64,000 bases of DNA from Takakia lepidozioides (GCA_030704615.1 CM060732.1:6202001-6266000); one strand, 5' to 3'; counted from the stretch's first letter, positions 1 through 10,616 are shown. The notes: generated from the letters alone by a model not told the origin. Numbers and translations are program-made.

Positions 1-50
1 GTACAATTGCAAGTCGGTTCCACTCCAATCGTAATTGTGTATACGTCGTC

Positions 51-185
51 GCAGGACATGCACAACAGGGGCGGGGATTGCAGGTTTTGGAGACCTATGA
101 GCAGTTGATGTGGGAGGGGGTGAAGTCCGACCACATTACGTTCAGAGAGTTCAAATGCCTCTCCACCATGACCTTGCTTAGCTAA
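51..185 (+). pseudogene. PPR protein remnant
   Basis: Frame 51-185 reads about 44 residues ending in a stop, with the signature of a PPR repeat (GHAQQGRGLQVLETYEQL, then EGVKSDHITF). PPR proteins bind organellar RNA and are very numerous in land plants. Only about one repeat remains, and the frame is open upstream to the window edge. No start codon is visible. It may belong to the same broken gene as the fragment near 2.83 kb, but the order of the two pieces does not allow proof. Family assignment is good; function is lost. Confidence 0.6.
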
Positions 186-1364
186 CCATGCCTTGCTGAT
201 GTTGTTGTCTTGCACTTGAGCTGTTTTTGGACACTGGCTGGAACATCCACAAGGCGGCTCTGCTCGAGAGAGAAATCAGCTTGAATGCAGGGGCAGATTT
301 TGAGATCATAATCGCCACTCAGAACGTTGTTCTTTGCACCGGCATGGCATGTCAGCATGCATATCAGCCCAAACTCATTACTCCATGAGCCTTCCACTGC
401 CGGAGTGTGCCCATTCAAGCCAGATCTTCGAAACGCAGGGATGGAACGGGGTTTTGAAACCAGCATTGCCTAATTGGATACCCAATTCAGCTCCGCATCT
501 TGGTCCATTAATCTGCTGCACATTGTGAAGTTTTCTGCCCGTTCACCGCAAGTTGAAGAAGGAGTATTCTTAAAACACGGGTACTCATAATCTGAAAATG
601 GCTCCAGCTTATGTTGCTTGAGTGCAAATATGAGTGTGGTTGGCTTGGCAGCTCTACATCTGGTCCATCCCACTCGATATGATGAGCAGGTTCAGCTTGA
701 CTTCTCTCACACAAAAGACGCTGCCAAGATGGGGTTTGCTACCCTAGATGACTTCCCGTCGTTGTTCTGGGCTGCAACATACAATTAATCTGGCCCATGG
801 CGAGGGGCCTTGCCTTCCACCAATCATCTGTAAGTCCTGTGAAACTGTTTTTGTGGTAGTTTGTAAGCAGTGGGCAGCGATGGTGGGCTGTTGTAGGATT
901 TGATGAACTCAATGCCGTGTACTGACAGCAACCCCTCATCTCTTATGCAAGCATTCAACAAGCCAAGTTGACTGCAGAGCATATTCAGCCCCCCACGTTT
1001 CTAGTTGCCTAATGTTCTTCATCTCCTGGGCAGAGCATTTTCCAGGGTCTCCATCTGTGATGACACACTATCTTCTCATGTGGTTCAGCTTTTGGTCTTG
1101 CTCTTGTTTGCACCACCCCAATGAAGGGCAGTTCCCACCTGCTTGATTCTCTCTATATGGTTGTCTTGGGTCTTGGCAGGGTTTCCCACAACCGCCTTTC
1201 ATTTTCAGACTACCAGTCATCAGCCTCGTTCTCCAATGCTTCACTTTCTTCCCAAGTGAAGTGCTCTCCTCTTTTATGCTTCAACGTCCCTGCAGATGTC
1301 TTTTCCTTCATCTCCCGTGGTGCTTTCGAATGAATGAGCACTGATTTACATCTATTGGCAACAC
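186..1364. other. No supported gene
   Basis: Only short overlapping open frames without recognisable motifs are present. I see no RNA gene, tandem repeat or terminal repeat here. Confidence 0.5.
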
Positions 1365-2510
1365 TTACGGTGTCCCTTTCCTTGCATGCCACTGCAAGCC
1401 CGCATTGACTTTCTTGGCAGGGAAGTCTCCTCCTTCTCCCTCATTTTCTGGCTCTGTTGGTGCCCCACTCACCATGCTATCAGGGCTGCACTTATTTTGT
1501 GGTGTTGCGCCAGCCAAGGGCGATCTTTCACTGGTCCGATTGTTGGCAACAGCTGATTGGAGTCTTCTTGGCAGAGTCTCCCACGAGCTCCCATCAATTT
1601 CAGGCATCAGGTTTTCTACCCTGCCCTTCCACTTTTCATAAGCGAGGTGCCTGTCTTCCTCCCTTTCACTCTTCAGCCTCTCAGGCAGATTTTTCTTCAT
1701 GCGATTGCTGCTCCCATACTTCCAGTCCTTGTTTAATTTTCTCCAGCCATCACCCTCAGATTTGACAAGGTATTGCTGCCCTTCCTTGTGTCTTTCCTCA
1801 CTCCCAGCTGCTGGTTTTATCCCAGATTCACCTCTCATCCTTGCCTGGGGTTTTGCTTGCCAAACAGCCCTTGTGTGGGGAACTTCAATGAAAGACAACA
1901 TCTCATTCTCAGCTCCTGTCTTTGTACCTCTTTGCAGCAGTCCAGCCTCGGGTGCCTCACTTTCTGATTGCTGGGTTGCATTCTTCGCCGCCAACCTTTG
2001 ACAAGAAAGTGTGCTCCATCTTCCTCATCTCCTACTGGTTCCCTTGATGCTTCACCTCGTATGTCTTCCTCCTCATGTTTTAGCAGCAGCTCCCATGCTT
2101 GAATTGCTACTTTTCCTCGTAGTTGATCTTGTGCTTTCCTTTTTCTCCGTAGCCTAATCAACAGTTTTGTCTTGGCAGCTCCTTTGCCATGAGTGCCTTG
2201 TCTCACTGCATCTCCCTTGGCTGCCCACCATCCGTGGAGTCTTTCTTGCACTATTCTAACCCTCGTTGGCATGCACTTTGCTGCGATGCCCCACATGTAT
2301 TTGCTGCTCCCTTTAATCATCAACATAGTGCTCCAGAGCCAGTTCCTCATTGTTGACCAGTTGACCTTCTCAGCCTTTGGACCCCATTTTCCCTTCTCCC
2401 ATGTTGCCTCGTCTTTCTGCTTCATCATTTGCTTTACTTGCACGATGTTGCTTCTTCCCTACAGCTCATCATGTGTTGTGGCTCTTTCCCATGTTGCACT
2501 CACTCCCATC
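1365..2510 (-). CDS. Unrecognised basic/acidic protein, frameshifted
   Basis: Two minus-strand frames (2443 down to about 1975, then 1994 down to 1365) join across one shift near 1.98-2.0 kb into about 350 residues. The upstream half is rich in Lys, Arg and Trp (WEKGKWGPKAEKVNW, WWAAKG); the downstream half is polar and low in complexity (EPENEGEGGDFPAKK). No catalytic motif, zinc knuckle or membrane segment is visible. It could be a gag-like protein of an old element or a lineage-specific gene. I do not recognise it; the length of the open frame is the only evidence. Confidence 0.3.
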
Positions 2511-2825
2511 ATACGTTGTGCAGTTGATAAGACTGAGATGAGTTGATGCAGGATAGGGGGAGGGCTTGCTGGTGTATGTTGTCCGATAGGCCCCATGCAC
2601 AGAGTCAAAGCTAGAAGTCAGCCTTGCAAGGACCCAAGTGAGAGAAGTCTAGTGGGGGTAGCATCTTGGGGGATGGCAGTTAGGGCAATGTGTGTCTAGG
2701 GCAATATATGTCATAGCAGCGGGTGATGTGCTGCCAATTTTGAGGATAGAGACAGCCTGTAAGCTGTAGATTTGTATAAGTGGTTTCTTCTGACACATAT
2801 TGTTCCCAGTTTGCCACAACCAGTT

Positions 2826-2939
2826 GTTTGCGTTTGTAGTGCATGTGCGCGCATGTTGGGGAAGGGCAAAGAGGTCCATGGTTGCATCGTCAAAGCTGGA
2901 ATTGTGGCAGATGTCATTCTGAACAATACCCTTGTGGAC
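2826..2939 (+). pseudogene. PPR protein remnant
   Basis: The plus frame contains ACARMLGKGKEVHGCIVKAG followed by IVADVILNNTLVD, the classic core of a plant PLS-class PPR protein (GKEVHxxIVKAGxxxDVxLxNxLV). Sequence on both sides is unrelated and a stop follows shortly. It is a fragment of about one repeat, probably from the same decayed locus as the piece at the window start. Confidence 0.65.
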
Positions 2940-2984
2940 AGGGAGTGTTCAACAATATGGCTGAGCGAAGGATAGAGTGTAATG

Positions 2985-3530
2985 ACTGCTAATGAAGGCA
3001 CCTTCTTCAATTTCACCTTGTTTTCCCCTCTTATCAGAATCGCCCCTAATTATTCATGTCTGAATTCTGCAAGTTAGCTGGTTGAGTGAAGCTTTGATAG
3101 TTTGGAGTGACTTTGACATGATTCTGCCAATGTGACAACAGGAAAGTATCAGAAACAGGTAACACAGATGAGGAGAAGTTGTGGAATGAATATTTTTCTG
3201 ACCCCAGTCAATGGTGGGACAATCGAGGCAAGAAGGTGAATGTTTGTTGGATTATAGAGAGTAGCAGATGCAATTGAGCGTAGGAACTAGTGTGATAAGT
3301 TGAGTTGGGTGCTTCCTAGAACAAGTCTAGGCTGTCATCGTCAACTGCTAGCAACAAGGCAAGGTTGTATGCATGATTCGTGCAAGGCATGGATAGTTGA
3401 AGGAGCAAGGATAGAGTGTGGGTGCAGATTCACCCAAGAGGGCCAGACTTCAAGCTCCAGATTAACTATGAAGCTACAAGAAACCTACATGGGTAGATGG
3501 TCAACTGGCAGCAACGACACAATTGATAAA
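2985..3530. repeat. R repeat, copy 1
   Basis: A segment of about 540 bp recurs directly downstream as copy 2, and in part at 34,255-34,370 and 62,888-63,270. Shared blocks include GTTTGGAGTGACTTTG, GGAAAGTATC and ATGGATAG-TGAAGGAGCA. No coding potential is convincing. It is a dispersed repeat of unknown type, important here because the MULE inserted in another copy. Confidence 0.65.
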
Positions 3531-3540
3531 ATCAGACATT

Positions 3541-4085
3541 GTTAATGAAGGCATCTTCTTCAGCACATTTCACCCTGTTTTTCCCTCTTATTAGAATCGG
3601 TCCAAAATTTCCATGTTGAATTATGCAAGTTAACTGGTTGAGTGAATCTAGTTTGGAGTGACTTTGACATGATACTGCTATGTGACAACAGGAAAGTATC
3701 AAAAAACAAGTAACAGACATGAGGAGAAGCTGTGGAATGAATACTTTTCTGCCCCCAGTCAATGATGGGACAACCGAGGCAAAAAGGTGAATGCCTGCTA
3801 CATTTCAGAGAGTAGCAGACGCAATTGAGCATAGGAACTAGTGTAATAAGCTGAGTTGGGTGTTTCCTAGAACAAATGTAGGTTGTCATTGTCAGCTACT
3901 AGCAGCAAGGCAAGGATGAATGCATGATTTGTGCAGGGGCATGGATAGCTGAAGGAGCAGGGATAGAGTGTGGTCCAGATTCATCCTAGAGGGCCAAATT
4001 TCAAGCAAAAGATTTACCTATGATTCCCTGTGGATCAATAACTACAAGAAACCTCCATGGGTAGATGGTCTATTCCGTGGAACTC
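3541..4085. repeat. R repeat, copy 2 (tandem)
   Basis: This is a tandem copy of the preceding segment, with the same order of blocks (TTCACCCTG.., GTTTGGAGTGACTTTGACATG, AACTAGTGT.ATAAG, GGGTAGATGG) and moderate divergence. Confidence 0.65.
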
Positions 4086-4361
4086 ACTGAAGTCTTGCAT
4101 TATGAGGATCAGAACTGCTTGACTTGCACGAGGCCTTGACCCTTAGGCAATCCCCAGAGCAGCAGTAGCTTTTGGGCTGCTTTTTTACTTTGTGTTTTTC
4201 ATTTTGTCCCATAAGCTCTTTGAGCTTTCCGCAGATGTAATAAAGTACCATTTTGTTTCATTTCATTCATTTTCATTTCATTTTGTTTCATGGCATGTCT
4301 TTTATCGTTTGTGCATTTCTAATGCATGATTAGTTCTCTTGTATGGCATTACTAGTCGACT
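4086..4361. other. AT-rich 3'-UTR-like tract
   Basis: It contains an AATAAA at about 4,240 followed by repeated CATTTCATTTTGTTTCA units. This could be the tail of an old retroposon or an R-repeat extension. No gene is seen. Confidence 0.3.
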
Positions 4362-4448
4362 CACTACAAACACCAAAACTCCAAAGCATGAATCACTATG
4401 AATGATTGTTCAAGTACTTTCGAGCACTTCATGTAAAGTAGTAAAGCA

Positions 4449-4923
4449 GTGGTTGCGCCAACTTCCGCAGTCGCAATTGCCATTGGGCATGTAGCACTGC
4501 AAATTATGTGGTCTACTACCACGTGGCGCCCCGGGCCCGTGGCCACGTGGCAGCAGTGGTGCTCGTCGTGGCGCCGCCACGTCAACATCCACATCGTCGT
4601 CCACGTCCGCGTCCATGTGTCACCGCGCTTCAGTGAGTCGGTCCACTCATCCGGAGGGAAAAGTCAAAGTCGGCCCAAAAGGTCAGACACACGGGCGGCC
4701 CGCCTGGTTACGCCACGTGGTTCTTCAGCATTAATCGCATTAATCGCTGAGCAGTTGTTCGCGCGTCTGCGTCCTTTACCACTCCAATCATTGGATGTCC
4801 AACCCAACTACCACGTCTGTTGTAACTAGTCTGTTGTAACTTCCAGTCGATCCCAGTTTTTTGACTTTTACGACTCAAAATGAGTCGTTACCCCAGTGGT
4901 AAATGACGCGAATGCTTCTAGTG
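4449..4923. mobile_element. CACTA element end (inverted copy of 40.37-40.9 kb)
   Basis: The right end, GCGAATGCTTCTAGTG at 4,908-4,923, is the terminal inverted repeat of the CACTA element at 40,371-55,012. The preceding ~470 bp matches the subterminal region 40,390-40,850 in inverse orientation, including the GAGTCGTTACCCCAGTGGTAA block and the CATCCGGAGGGAAAAGTCAA block. It abuts the gypsy LTR at 4,924. The left boundary is uncertain: similarity fades before 4,449, and a CACTACAA at 4,362 may be coincidental. Confidence 0.75.
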
Positions 4924-5459
4924 TTAGGTGGTTAGAACAGCTTGCGGGCAGATAAGGGGAGCGGCAACGGAAAGAAGGGACACTTCACGGGGAGCGTTTC
5001 TGGGTGATGAAAAGAGGAGATCAGGCGGAGAGCAAGAACGAGAGGACAAAGAAGGAGAAAAGATGAACAGTAGATGCTTATTACATGCAGAGCTGTAGTG
5101 ATACTGTAGGGCGGATTAGAGTCACCTTGACATTGGCCTAGTACCTGATAAATCATAATCTGATACTTATTCGATACAAGCACACTGTGTAGAGAGACAT
5201 GAGGGAAGCTGTGAAATGAATGCATGATAAACTGGAACTAAGTAGATACTGAAGCAATCTGATGCTTCAGTATCAGATAAGGTAAATTGATAACATGAAG
5301 GCAAGAAGGAATACAAATGGGAAGCACAACCATGATTCACTAGCTGCAGGTCATGACTAATTGTACTGAGCGGGCTGAGTGCTTAGAGATATCCAACTCT
5401 TCTATCTTGGAGTTTCCACCTCGGATAGCGAAGGATGGGTGAGTAAAAGCCGCTCGACA
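4924..5459 (+). repeat. Left LTR of Gypsy-1 (partial)
   Basis: It is nearly identical to 32,011-32,546 and ends in CCGCTCGACA directly before the primer-binding-like sequence. About 350 bp present at the start of the right repeat (from a TGTTAGAGGG at 31,663) is missing here; CACTA end sequence stands in its place. Confidence 0.85.
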
Positions 5460-5482
5460 TTTGGCGACCATACTGGGGACCT
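5460..5482 (+). promoter_or_regulatory. Putative primer-binding site of Gypsy-1
   Basis: TTTGGCGACCATACTGGGGA starts immediately after the LTR terminal CA, where a tRNA primes minus-strand synthesis. It resembles the TTGGCGCCGTTGCCGGGGA type common in plant gypsy elements. The priming tRNA is not assigned. Confidence 0.55.
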
Positions 5483-5551
5483 GGGTTATGAACAACCAGA
5501 TGTGACAGGCATCTAGTGGGATCATGGTGGTTGGAGAATTAAAGAATTTGA

Positions 5552-6046
5552 GTGAATCAAATTCCCTGTAAAACTGAGAAGGAAAGATTGTCCAAACAAT
5601 TCTTTCAGAGGTTCTTGGAATTGCCAGACGGTTGTAAAGAAAACATTCTTAAGAGAGTGCATGATGCTGACCCTGAGTGGGGTCTGGAGAAAGGGGTGAT
5701 AAAGATTTATCAAGTGGCCTGTAGAGGAAGAGCACGTTGGTTACCAACACTGGTTTATGTGATAGCATTGCTATCCATTAAGCGAGTAGAGTTTGAAGGC
5801 TGGGAGGAAAGGAAGGTGAATGTTTATACTCATATGCATGAAGAGCTTGTACTGGTAAAGAATTGGATTCCAAAGGATATTCTGTGGATCAAACTCACAC
5901 CAAGAACAGCTTTCCGGACTTGTTTGCCATATGGTTATATGGTAACGGAGACTTCTAGTATAGCCAAGGGTGCATTGAAGCTTGAAAGAAACCCAGGCAT
6001 ATACGAGAGATACTACAGAAGAGAGTTTTGGTTATTGCCACATTAA
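5552..6046 (+). CDS. Gypsy-1 leader ORF, unknown function
   Basis: A 164-residue frame lies between the primer-binding site and gag. It is Lys/Arg-rich, with segments such as FQRFLELPDGCKENILKRV and GWEERKVNVYTHMHEEL, and has no zinc knuckle or catalytic motif. It may be the N-terminal part of the gag polyprotein, since frame breaks separate the two, or a separate accessory protein. No family is recognised. Confidence 0.4.
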   Translation: MNQIPCKTEKERLSKQFFQRFLELPDGCKENILKRVHDADPEWGLEKGVIKIYQVACRGRARWLPTLVYVIALLSIKRVEFEGWEERKVNVYTHMHEELVLVKNWIPKDILWIKLTPRTAFRTCLPYGYMVTETSSIAKGALKLERNPGIYERYYRREFWLLPH

Positions 6047-6237
6047 AGAAATGAAAAACATGGGACATGAGTGATGAAAGAGAAGCTAGACTCCAGAGAT
6101 ATTCAGCAAAAAGATAAAGTTATCTGAAAGCTAATTATCCATATCTTTGGGAGAGAGGAATAGACATAGGGGAATCATCTGGACCTCTCACACCATTAAG
6201 ATCAGAGAGTACATCACCCAAACCGGAAGAACTAGAG

Positions 6238-7602
6238 TTGGATGCCACTCCTTCTTTTTCTTTGCAAGAAAGATTAAGGGAATTGGTATGGGAAGAAGAT
6301 CAACCACGAGGTGAAAGATCTGAGGTACATCCCTGGATAAAAGATTTGACAGAAATCTTTGATAAGAGTTGGCATGGAACACCAAAGCAGGAACTCCAAT
6401 TTCTGAGGGAAAGTGAAGAAGGAGGAGAGGATGTGGCAGAGCCAACGGAGAGTTCAGACTCTCCAACACCATTGCAATTGAGTTACATGAGTGAAGAAGA
6501 AACCCAAGGGCAAAACTTGGAGGATGAAAACAAAGAGAAGAAATTGGAAGAGGAAGAGTATGAAGAAGTAGACCCAACAGCTGAGGTTGAGACTACAACC
6601 AGGACATCCCAACCCGTTGGACTTGGATCAAGTGGAGCACTTGGATCACAGGCCAACGAAGGTGTCGGCTCAGGGGGATCAGGCGGGCAGCCTGGATCTG
6701 GCTCTGGGGGGACAGGGAGTGTGGGAAGTAGTGCAACTAGAGCTGGGAATACTGTGAATATCGTGGGGCCAGTAGTAGGGAGTGCTCAGGGACCACCACT
6801 TGGTGGAAGATCCACCACAACTACAACAGGTCCTCAAGGACCAGCACCAGCAAGGGGGCTAGCATATGTCAGTGGGCAGAAGGTAGGGCCACAGATGGCG
6901 TTACAACCAACACGGGCAAACCACATTTTCCAATATATTCAGGAAAAGGGGATCCTGATGTACACGTTAGCCAATTTGAGCACATGTGTATTGTGAACAA
7001 TGAGAATGGCGATGATGCCAAGATGAGATTGTTTCCTTGTTCACTTATCAAGAAAGCAAGTGAATGGTATGCAAGATTCCCTGATAATCATTTCTTAACC
7101 TGGAATGGCTTGAATACAACATTCCGAAATAGGTTCAGGACAAGTAAAACTGAGGATGAAGTGTATGGAAGTTTACAACAGTTAAAGCAAAAGAAGCATG
7201 AAACTGTTGAGGAGTATATGGAAAAAATGGAATTGATGATGAAAAAGCTGGCTGCTGTACCAGCACCAGGTTTACAGAAGACTTGGTTTGTGAGTGGACT
7301 AAGACCAGAGTTGCAAAAGAAAGTGGATAGGTTACCCCATAATACAGTGGATGAGGCATTTGAAACAGCGAACAGAATTGAGCAATTGGGAATGCTTAGG
7401 AGGGAGAAAAGGGATGATGAGGACTCTGAGGATGAGTCAGATGAGGAAGAAGAGCAAGAGCTGAAAAGGAAGAGTAAGAGGAAGGAGAAGTTGAAGAGAG
7501 ATAAATATGAGAAAAGATTAGAAGAAATCTTGAAGAAGTATGCCACAGAGGCTGCAACACATTGGAGGAATGGTGTTTGGTGTGCAAAGTGCCAGAATGA
7601 AG
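6238..7602 (+). pseudogene. gag: Gypsy-1 gag, N-terminal and capsid part
   Basis: The first frame (6,238 to about 6,940) is acidic, then rich in Gly/Ser/Thr. A shift near 6,940 leads into a frame that runs to the insertion point. It carries the retrotransposon gag core: QFEHMCIVNNENGDDAKMRL, then KKASEWYARFPDNHFLTWNG, FRNRFRT and ETVEEYMEKMELMMKKL, ending in a charged coiled-coil segment (about 7,400-7,560). The last residues, WCAKCQNEG, are the first half of a CCHC zinc knuckle that resumes at 22,831. Gag forms the virus-like particle and packages RNA. Confidence 0.85.
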
Positions 7603-7603
7603 G
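7600..7603. repeat. Target-site duplication AAGG, left copy
   Basis: AAGG lies directly before the TGTC terminus of Gypsy-2 and recurs at 22,827-22,830 after its GACA terminus. Removing one copy restores the gag codons for Asn-Glu-Gly-His, so the duplication is real. Confidence 0.9.
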
Positions 7604-8311
7604 TGTCGTGCGCATACATATCGCTACACAACTACATCGATGTCCAAAACCACACAACACATGTGCACACCACACACTAGTATACCACTAGTCCACCACT
7701 AGTCCAGCCACTAGTCCAACCACTAGGCTACAACTAGTCAGTCACTAGGCTGCCACTATGCTGCCCACTATGGCAGTCACTAGTCCACACAATGATAAAG
7801 ATGAAGAATACAAGCACAAGCTCATGCAAGCTCACAAAGCTGAAGCATAAACTCATGCATATATAACCTCATCACTCAAATACAAGTCAAGCCAAGTGCA
7901 CCCCACGCCATGGGGAATCCACACTACGGCGCCATAGCTAGGCGCGGTGAGGCTCAACTCGAGAAAGATGAGCCTCTCGCGCTTGCCATGAAGATAACCA
8001 CTCTAGGGCCTAAATCTGCCTTGACCCCTGGATTGACACTTGGGCCAATCCCAAATGTCAATATGTAAAAGCTAGTTATTTCCTAGCTAGTTTCACACTA
8101 ATGGTAAAATAACTTGACAGCTGTCGTGCGCATACATATCGCTACTCAACTACATCGCTGTCCAAAACCACACAACACATGTGCACACCACACACTAGTA
8201 TACCACTAGTCCACCACTAGTCCAGCCACTAGTCCAACCACTAGGCTACAACTAGTCAGTCACTAGGCTGCCACTATGCTGCCCACTATGGCAGTCACTA
8301 GTCCACACAAT
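7604..8311 (-). repeat. Gypsy-2 3' terminal repeats (a-b-GC-a)
   Basis: Plus-strand order is block a (7,604-7,793), block b (7,794-8,119), the dinucleotide GC, then a second copy of block a (8,122-8,311). The two a blocks match with only a few substitutions. The b/GC/a junction makes the palindrome GACAGCTGTC. In element orientation the LTR adjoining the purine tract is a-GC-b, beginning TGTGTGGACTAG and ending TATCA. Confidence 0.85.
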
Positions 8312-8322
8312 TGCCCCCCTAG
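8312..8322 (-). promoter_or_regulatory. Polypurine tract of Gypsy-2
   Basis: On the minus strand the sequence AGGGGGGCA directly precedes the terminal repeat that begins TGTGTGG. This is where a polypurine tract primes plus-strand DNA synthesis. Confidence 0.6.
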
Positions 8323-8568
8323 CTGGTGCTTAGGTCCCTCTAAGTCCAGGAGCCACAAGATGTGATAGTGACCATAGCCTCACTAAGTCCTCCACCACTA
8401 TCCCTACTACACTCAAACTCGATAGATCAAGAGGCCGGGTGCAAGAGTTGCCCCATCGTTAGTCGCCGTCTTGCAACCTGTAAACTTGAGCTTGGGATCT
8501 CATGTATTGACTCCTATGAGCTTGGCCTCCCATGTCTTGTTAGCTGCCTCCAGTCATGTCCACTGCCA

Positions 8569-8997
8569 CTATCCCAAGCAGTGTGGACACAACCAATCTC
8601 CGTCAGGAACCTTCTCAAGAGGTGGTGTCAAGCATCCCATATGCCAACCCCTTGAGCATCGATCACACACTAGCATGGTGGCTGCCCATTTGGCAGACCC
8701 ACAGAGCATGCACCTCAAACCTGCAGGTACCACTGCCAAGTTTGGGTCAACTCTGCCATCGACATTGGGAAGGTGACATGGCGCACAATTACGCACATGG
8801 TCCTTCCAAGTCATGCCATCCCGACCCTCCAAGATCAGGACCCCTGAGGGCAACACATCTCGAACCCTCAGAATAACACGCCCTGCAGTAACATCCAGAG
8901 TCGTAGGAGCAGTCTGCTGCAAATAAACATAGTCACCAGTGCTAAACCTCCGAACCCCAGGACGATATCCTCCACCACGTATAGTGGCATACCTCAA
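8569..8997 (-). CDS. Gypsy-2 integrase C-terminal domain with PHD finger
   Basis: The 142-residue frame continues the integrase. Residues 21-80 (GDYVYLQQ..., VILRVRDVLPSGVLILEG) are the usual beta-rich C-terminal domain. A complete Cys4-His-Cys3 PHD finger follows: Cys96, Cys99, Cys111, Cys114, His119, Cys122, Cys137 and Cys140, with the typical CDRCSRGWHMGCLTPPLE core. PHD fingers read histone H3 tails, so this one could steer integration to particular chromatin, much as chromodomains do in chromoviruses; that role is inference. The frame joins the upstream integrase by a 4-base overlap and a stop follows the finger directly. Confidence 0.88.
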   Translation of the reverse strand: MRYATIRGGGYRPGVRRFSTGDYVYLQQTAPTTLDVTAGRVILRVRDVLPSGVLILEGRDGMTWKDHVRNCAPCHLPNVDGRVDPNLAVVPAGLRCMLCGSAKWAATMLVCDRCSRGWHMGCLTPPLEKVPDGDWLCPHCLG

Positions 8998-9821
8998 CGT
9001 ATCACGGTGCTGTGCAATGGCAAGGTTCTCAAAGCCATGGGCATGACTTTCTTGAACAACTCTGCACGCTGATTACATGCACGTACCCACACGTCCAGAT
9101 TGTCAAGGTTAAGGACTTGAGGAGTGTCCCTACGAATGGCTGCAGACAAATCCGGCTCTCGGCCAAAGAGAAGGAAATATGGTGAGAAGGAGGCAAGTGA
9201 TGCTTGTTTGCTGAACCTGTAGCCCATGGCTAACCAAGGAACTTGAAGATCCCAATCTCCTAGGTGTCCCTTCTGCAAGCCATACTTGCGCAAACCCCTC
9301 TTCACCGTCTGAACAACTCTCTCTGCTAAGCCATCGGCCTCAGGATGATCCCGAGAAGTGGTGTGGTGGTCTATCAAGGCTTTATCACACAAAGCCTGAA
9401 ACTCCCCCAAGAACTCTCTCCCTTGGTCCGTGAGTACCTCAGTTGGAGCACCAAATCGGCTAAGCACACGATCCAAGAATGCATACGCAGCCCCCTCACT
9501 AGCCTTGTCAGGCAATGGAACCAACTCAATCCACTTGGAGAAGTGCTCCACCATCACCAACACATATCTGTGGTGGCGCATAGTCAGTGGCAACGGTCCT
9601 GCGAAGTCAAGACTCCACCTATAGCCCAATCCCATGATTGGTAAAGGATGCAACTGTGGTGTAGGGGTGTTGAATGAAGTACGCACCCTGTCACACACCA
9701 TGCACCTAGCCACGAACTGTTGCACCTCTGTATGCATACCACGCCACCAATATCGCCCCTGCAGTAAACTGTGAGTGCGTCGCACTCCAAAATGCCCCAA
9801 CTCCTCATGGGCATGCCGCAC
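8994..9821 (-). CDS. Gypsy-2 integrase
   Basis: The HHCC zinc-binding domain is seen in residues 5-43 (His5, His10, Cys40, Cys43). The catalytic DDE residues are Asp72 (SLDFAGPLP), Asp132 (VLTDQGREF) and Glu167 (HPEADGLAERVV). The enzyme inserts the cDNA into the genome. It would be part of one polyprotein with RNase H upstream and the PHD-bearing C-terminus downstream; single shifts separate the frames in this copy. The catalytic residues are all kept. Confidence 0.92.
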   Translation of the reverse strand: MRHAHEELGHFGVRRTHSLLQGRYWWRGMHTEVQQFVARCMVCDRVRTSFNTPTPQLHPLPIMGLGYRWSLDFAGPLPLTMRHHRYVLVMVEHFSKWIELVPLPDKASEGAAYAFLDRVLSRFGAPTEVLTDQGREFLGEFQALCDKALIDHHTTSRDHPEADGLAERVVQTVKRGLRKYGLQKGHLGDWDLQVPWLAMGYRFSKQASLASFSPYFLLFGREPDLSAAIRRDTPQVLNLDNLDVWVRACNQRAELFKKVMPMALRTLPLHSTVIR

Positions 9822-9878
9822 TAACCGTGCACGCTATGCGGGGTGAGGCACAATCCTCACCCGATCATCCTCCCACAC

Positions 9879-10616
9879 TCAAAGTAGGTGTATCCCCTCC
9901 CACTTGAACCTCTTGGCTCGTTGCAAGATCCGATCCCTCTCCCTGGCAGTCACAGTGGCTGTCGTGTCTCCCGTGCAGAGGTAGTCCAACACAGCCGAAT
10001 CCTCATGTATATCTCTGGCACCACCTGGCTCATCACTAGCCTCAGGGTCCTCAGACACTCCGTCTACAGTCATCCCTATTGTAGGTCCAACCTGACCTCC
10101 CGATGCCAAGATACACAAAAATGCAGATGCGTGCCATCCCGGCACCATCTCCTCGTCCGTCTCACCATGCCACCGACCTCCAGTGTCATCCTGCTGGCTT
10201 ATGCATGGATTGCGACTCAATCCATCCGCATCCCGATTGACCAAACCCGGTCGATGCACAACCTGAAAGTCATACTCCTGGAGTATGAGTGCCCACCGTG
10301 CAAGCTTCCCCGTAAGCTTGTCTGACTCCATCAACCACTTGAGTGGCTGGTGATCCGTGACAAGGGTGAAAAGATTGCCGTATAGATAGCACCTGAAGTG
10401 TGCCACAGCCCACACTGCAGCTAAGCACTCTCCCTCATATGAGTTGTACTTAGCCTCTGCAGCATTGTTCAGGCGGCTAGCATAAGCCACTACGAACTCT
10501 CTTCCCTCATCATCCACCTGTGTGAGCACCGCTCCAAGCCCCAACATGCTCCAATCCGTATGCAGCTGAAAGGGACGCCCCCTGATAGGTCGTCTCAGGA
10601 TAGGCGTCGAGGTCAA
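9879..10616 (-). CDS. Gypsy-2 RNase H
   Basis: RNase H removes the RNA template. Asp21 (FQLHTDWS), the Glu near residues 61-63 (SYEGECLAAVWAV) and Asp88 (LVTDHQPLKWLM) match the catalytic pattern of Ty3/gypsy RNase H, followed by LARWALILQEYDFQVVHRPG and the conserved NRDADGLSR. The C-terminal 70 residues form an acidic linker towards the integrase zinc domain. The frame begins in the RT/RNase H connection. Confidence 0.9.
   Translation of the reverse strand: MTSTPILRRPIRGRPFQLHTDWSMLGLGAVLTQVDDEGREFVVAYASRLNNAAEAKYNSYEGECLAAVWAVAHFRCYLYGNLFTLVTDHQPLKWLMESDKLTGKLARWALILQEYDFQVVHRPGLVNRDADGLSRNPCISQQDDTGGRWHGETDEEMVPGWHASAFLCILASGGQVGPTIGMTVDGVSEDPEASDEPGGARDIHEDSAVLDYLCTGDTTATVTARERDRILQRAKRFKWEGIHLL

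Noticed and set aside
4362-4370. CACTACAAA as the left end of a short CACTA MITE ending at 4,923
   Set aside because: The flanking triplets (ACT and TTA) do not match, and the sequence does not match the 19-bp end of the family.
6188-6577. 129-codon minus-strand frame in the gag region
   Set aside because: Complement of the acidic gag N-terminus; Leu/Pro-rich shadow without motif.
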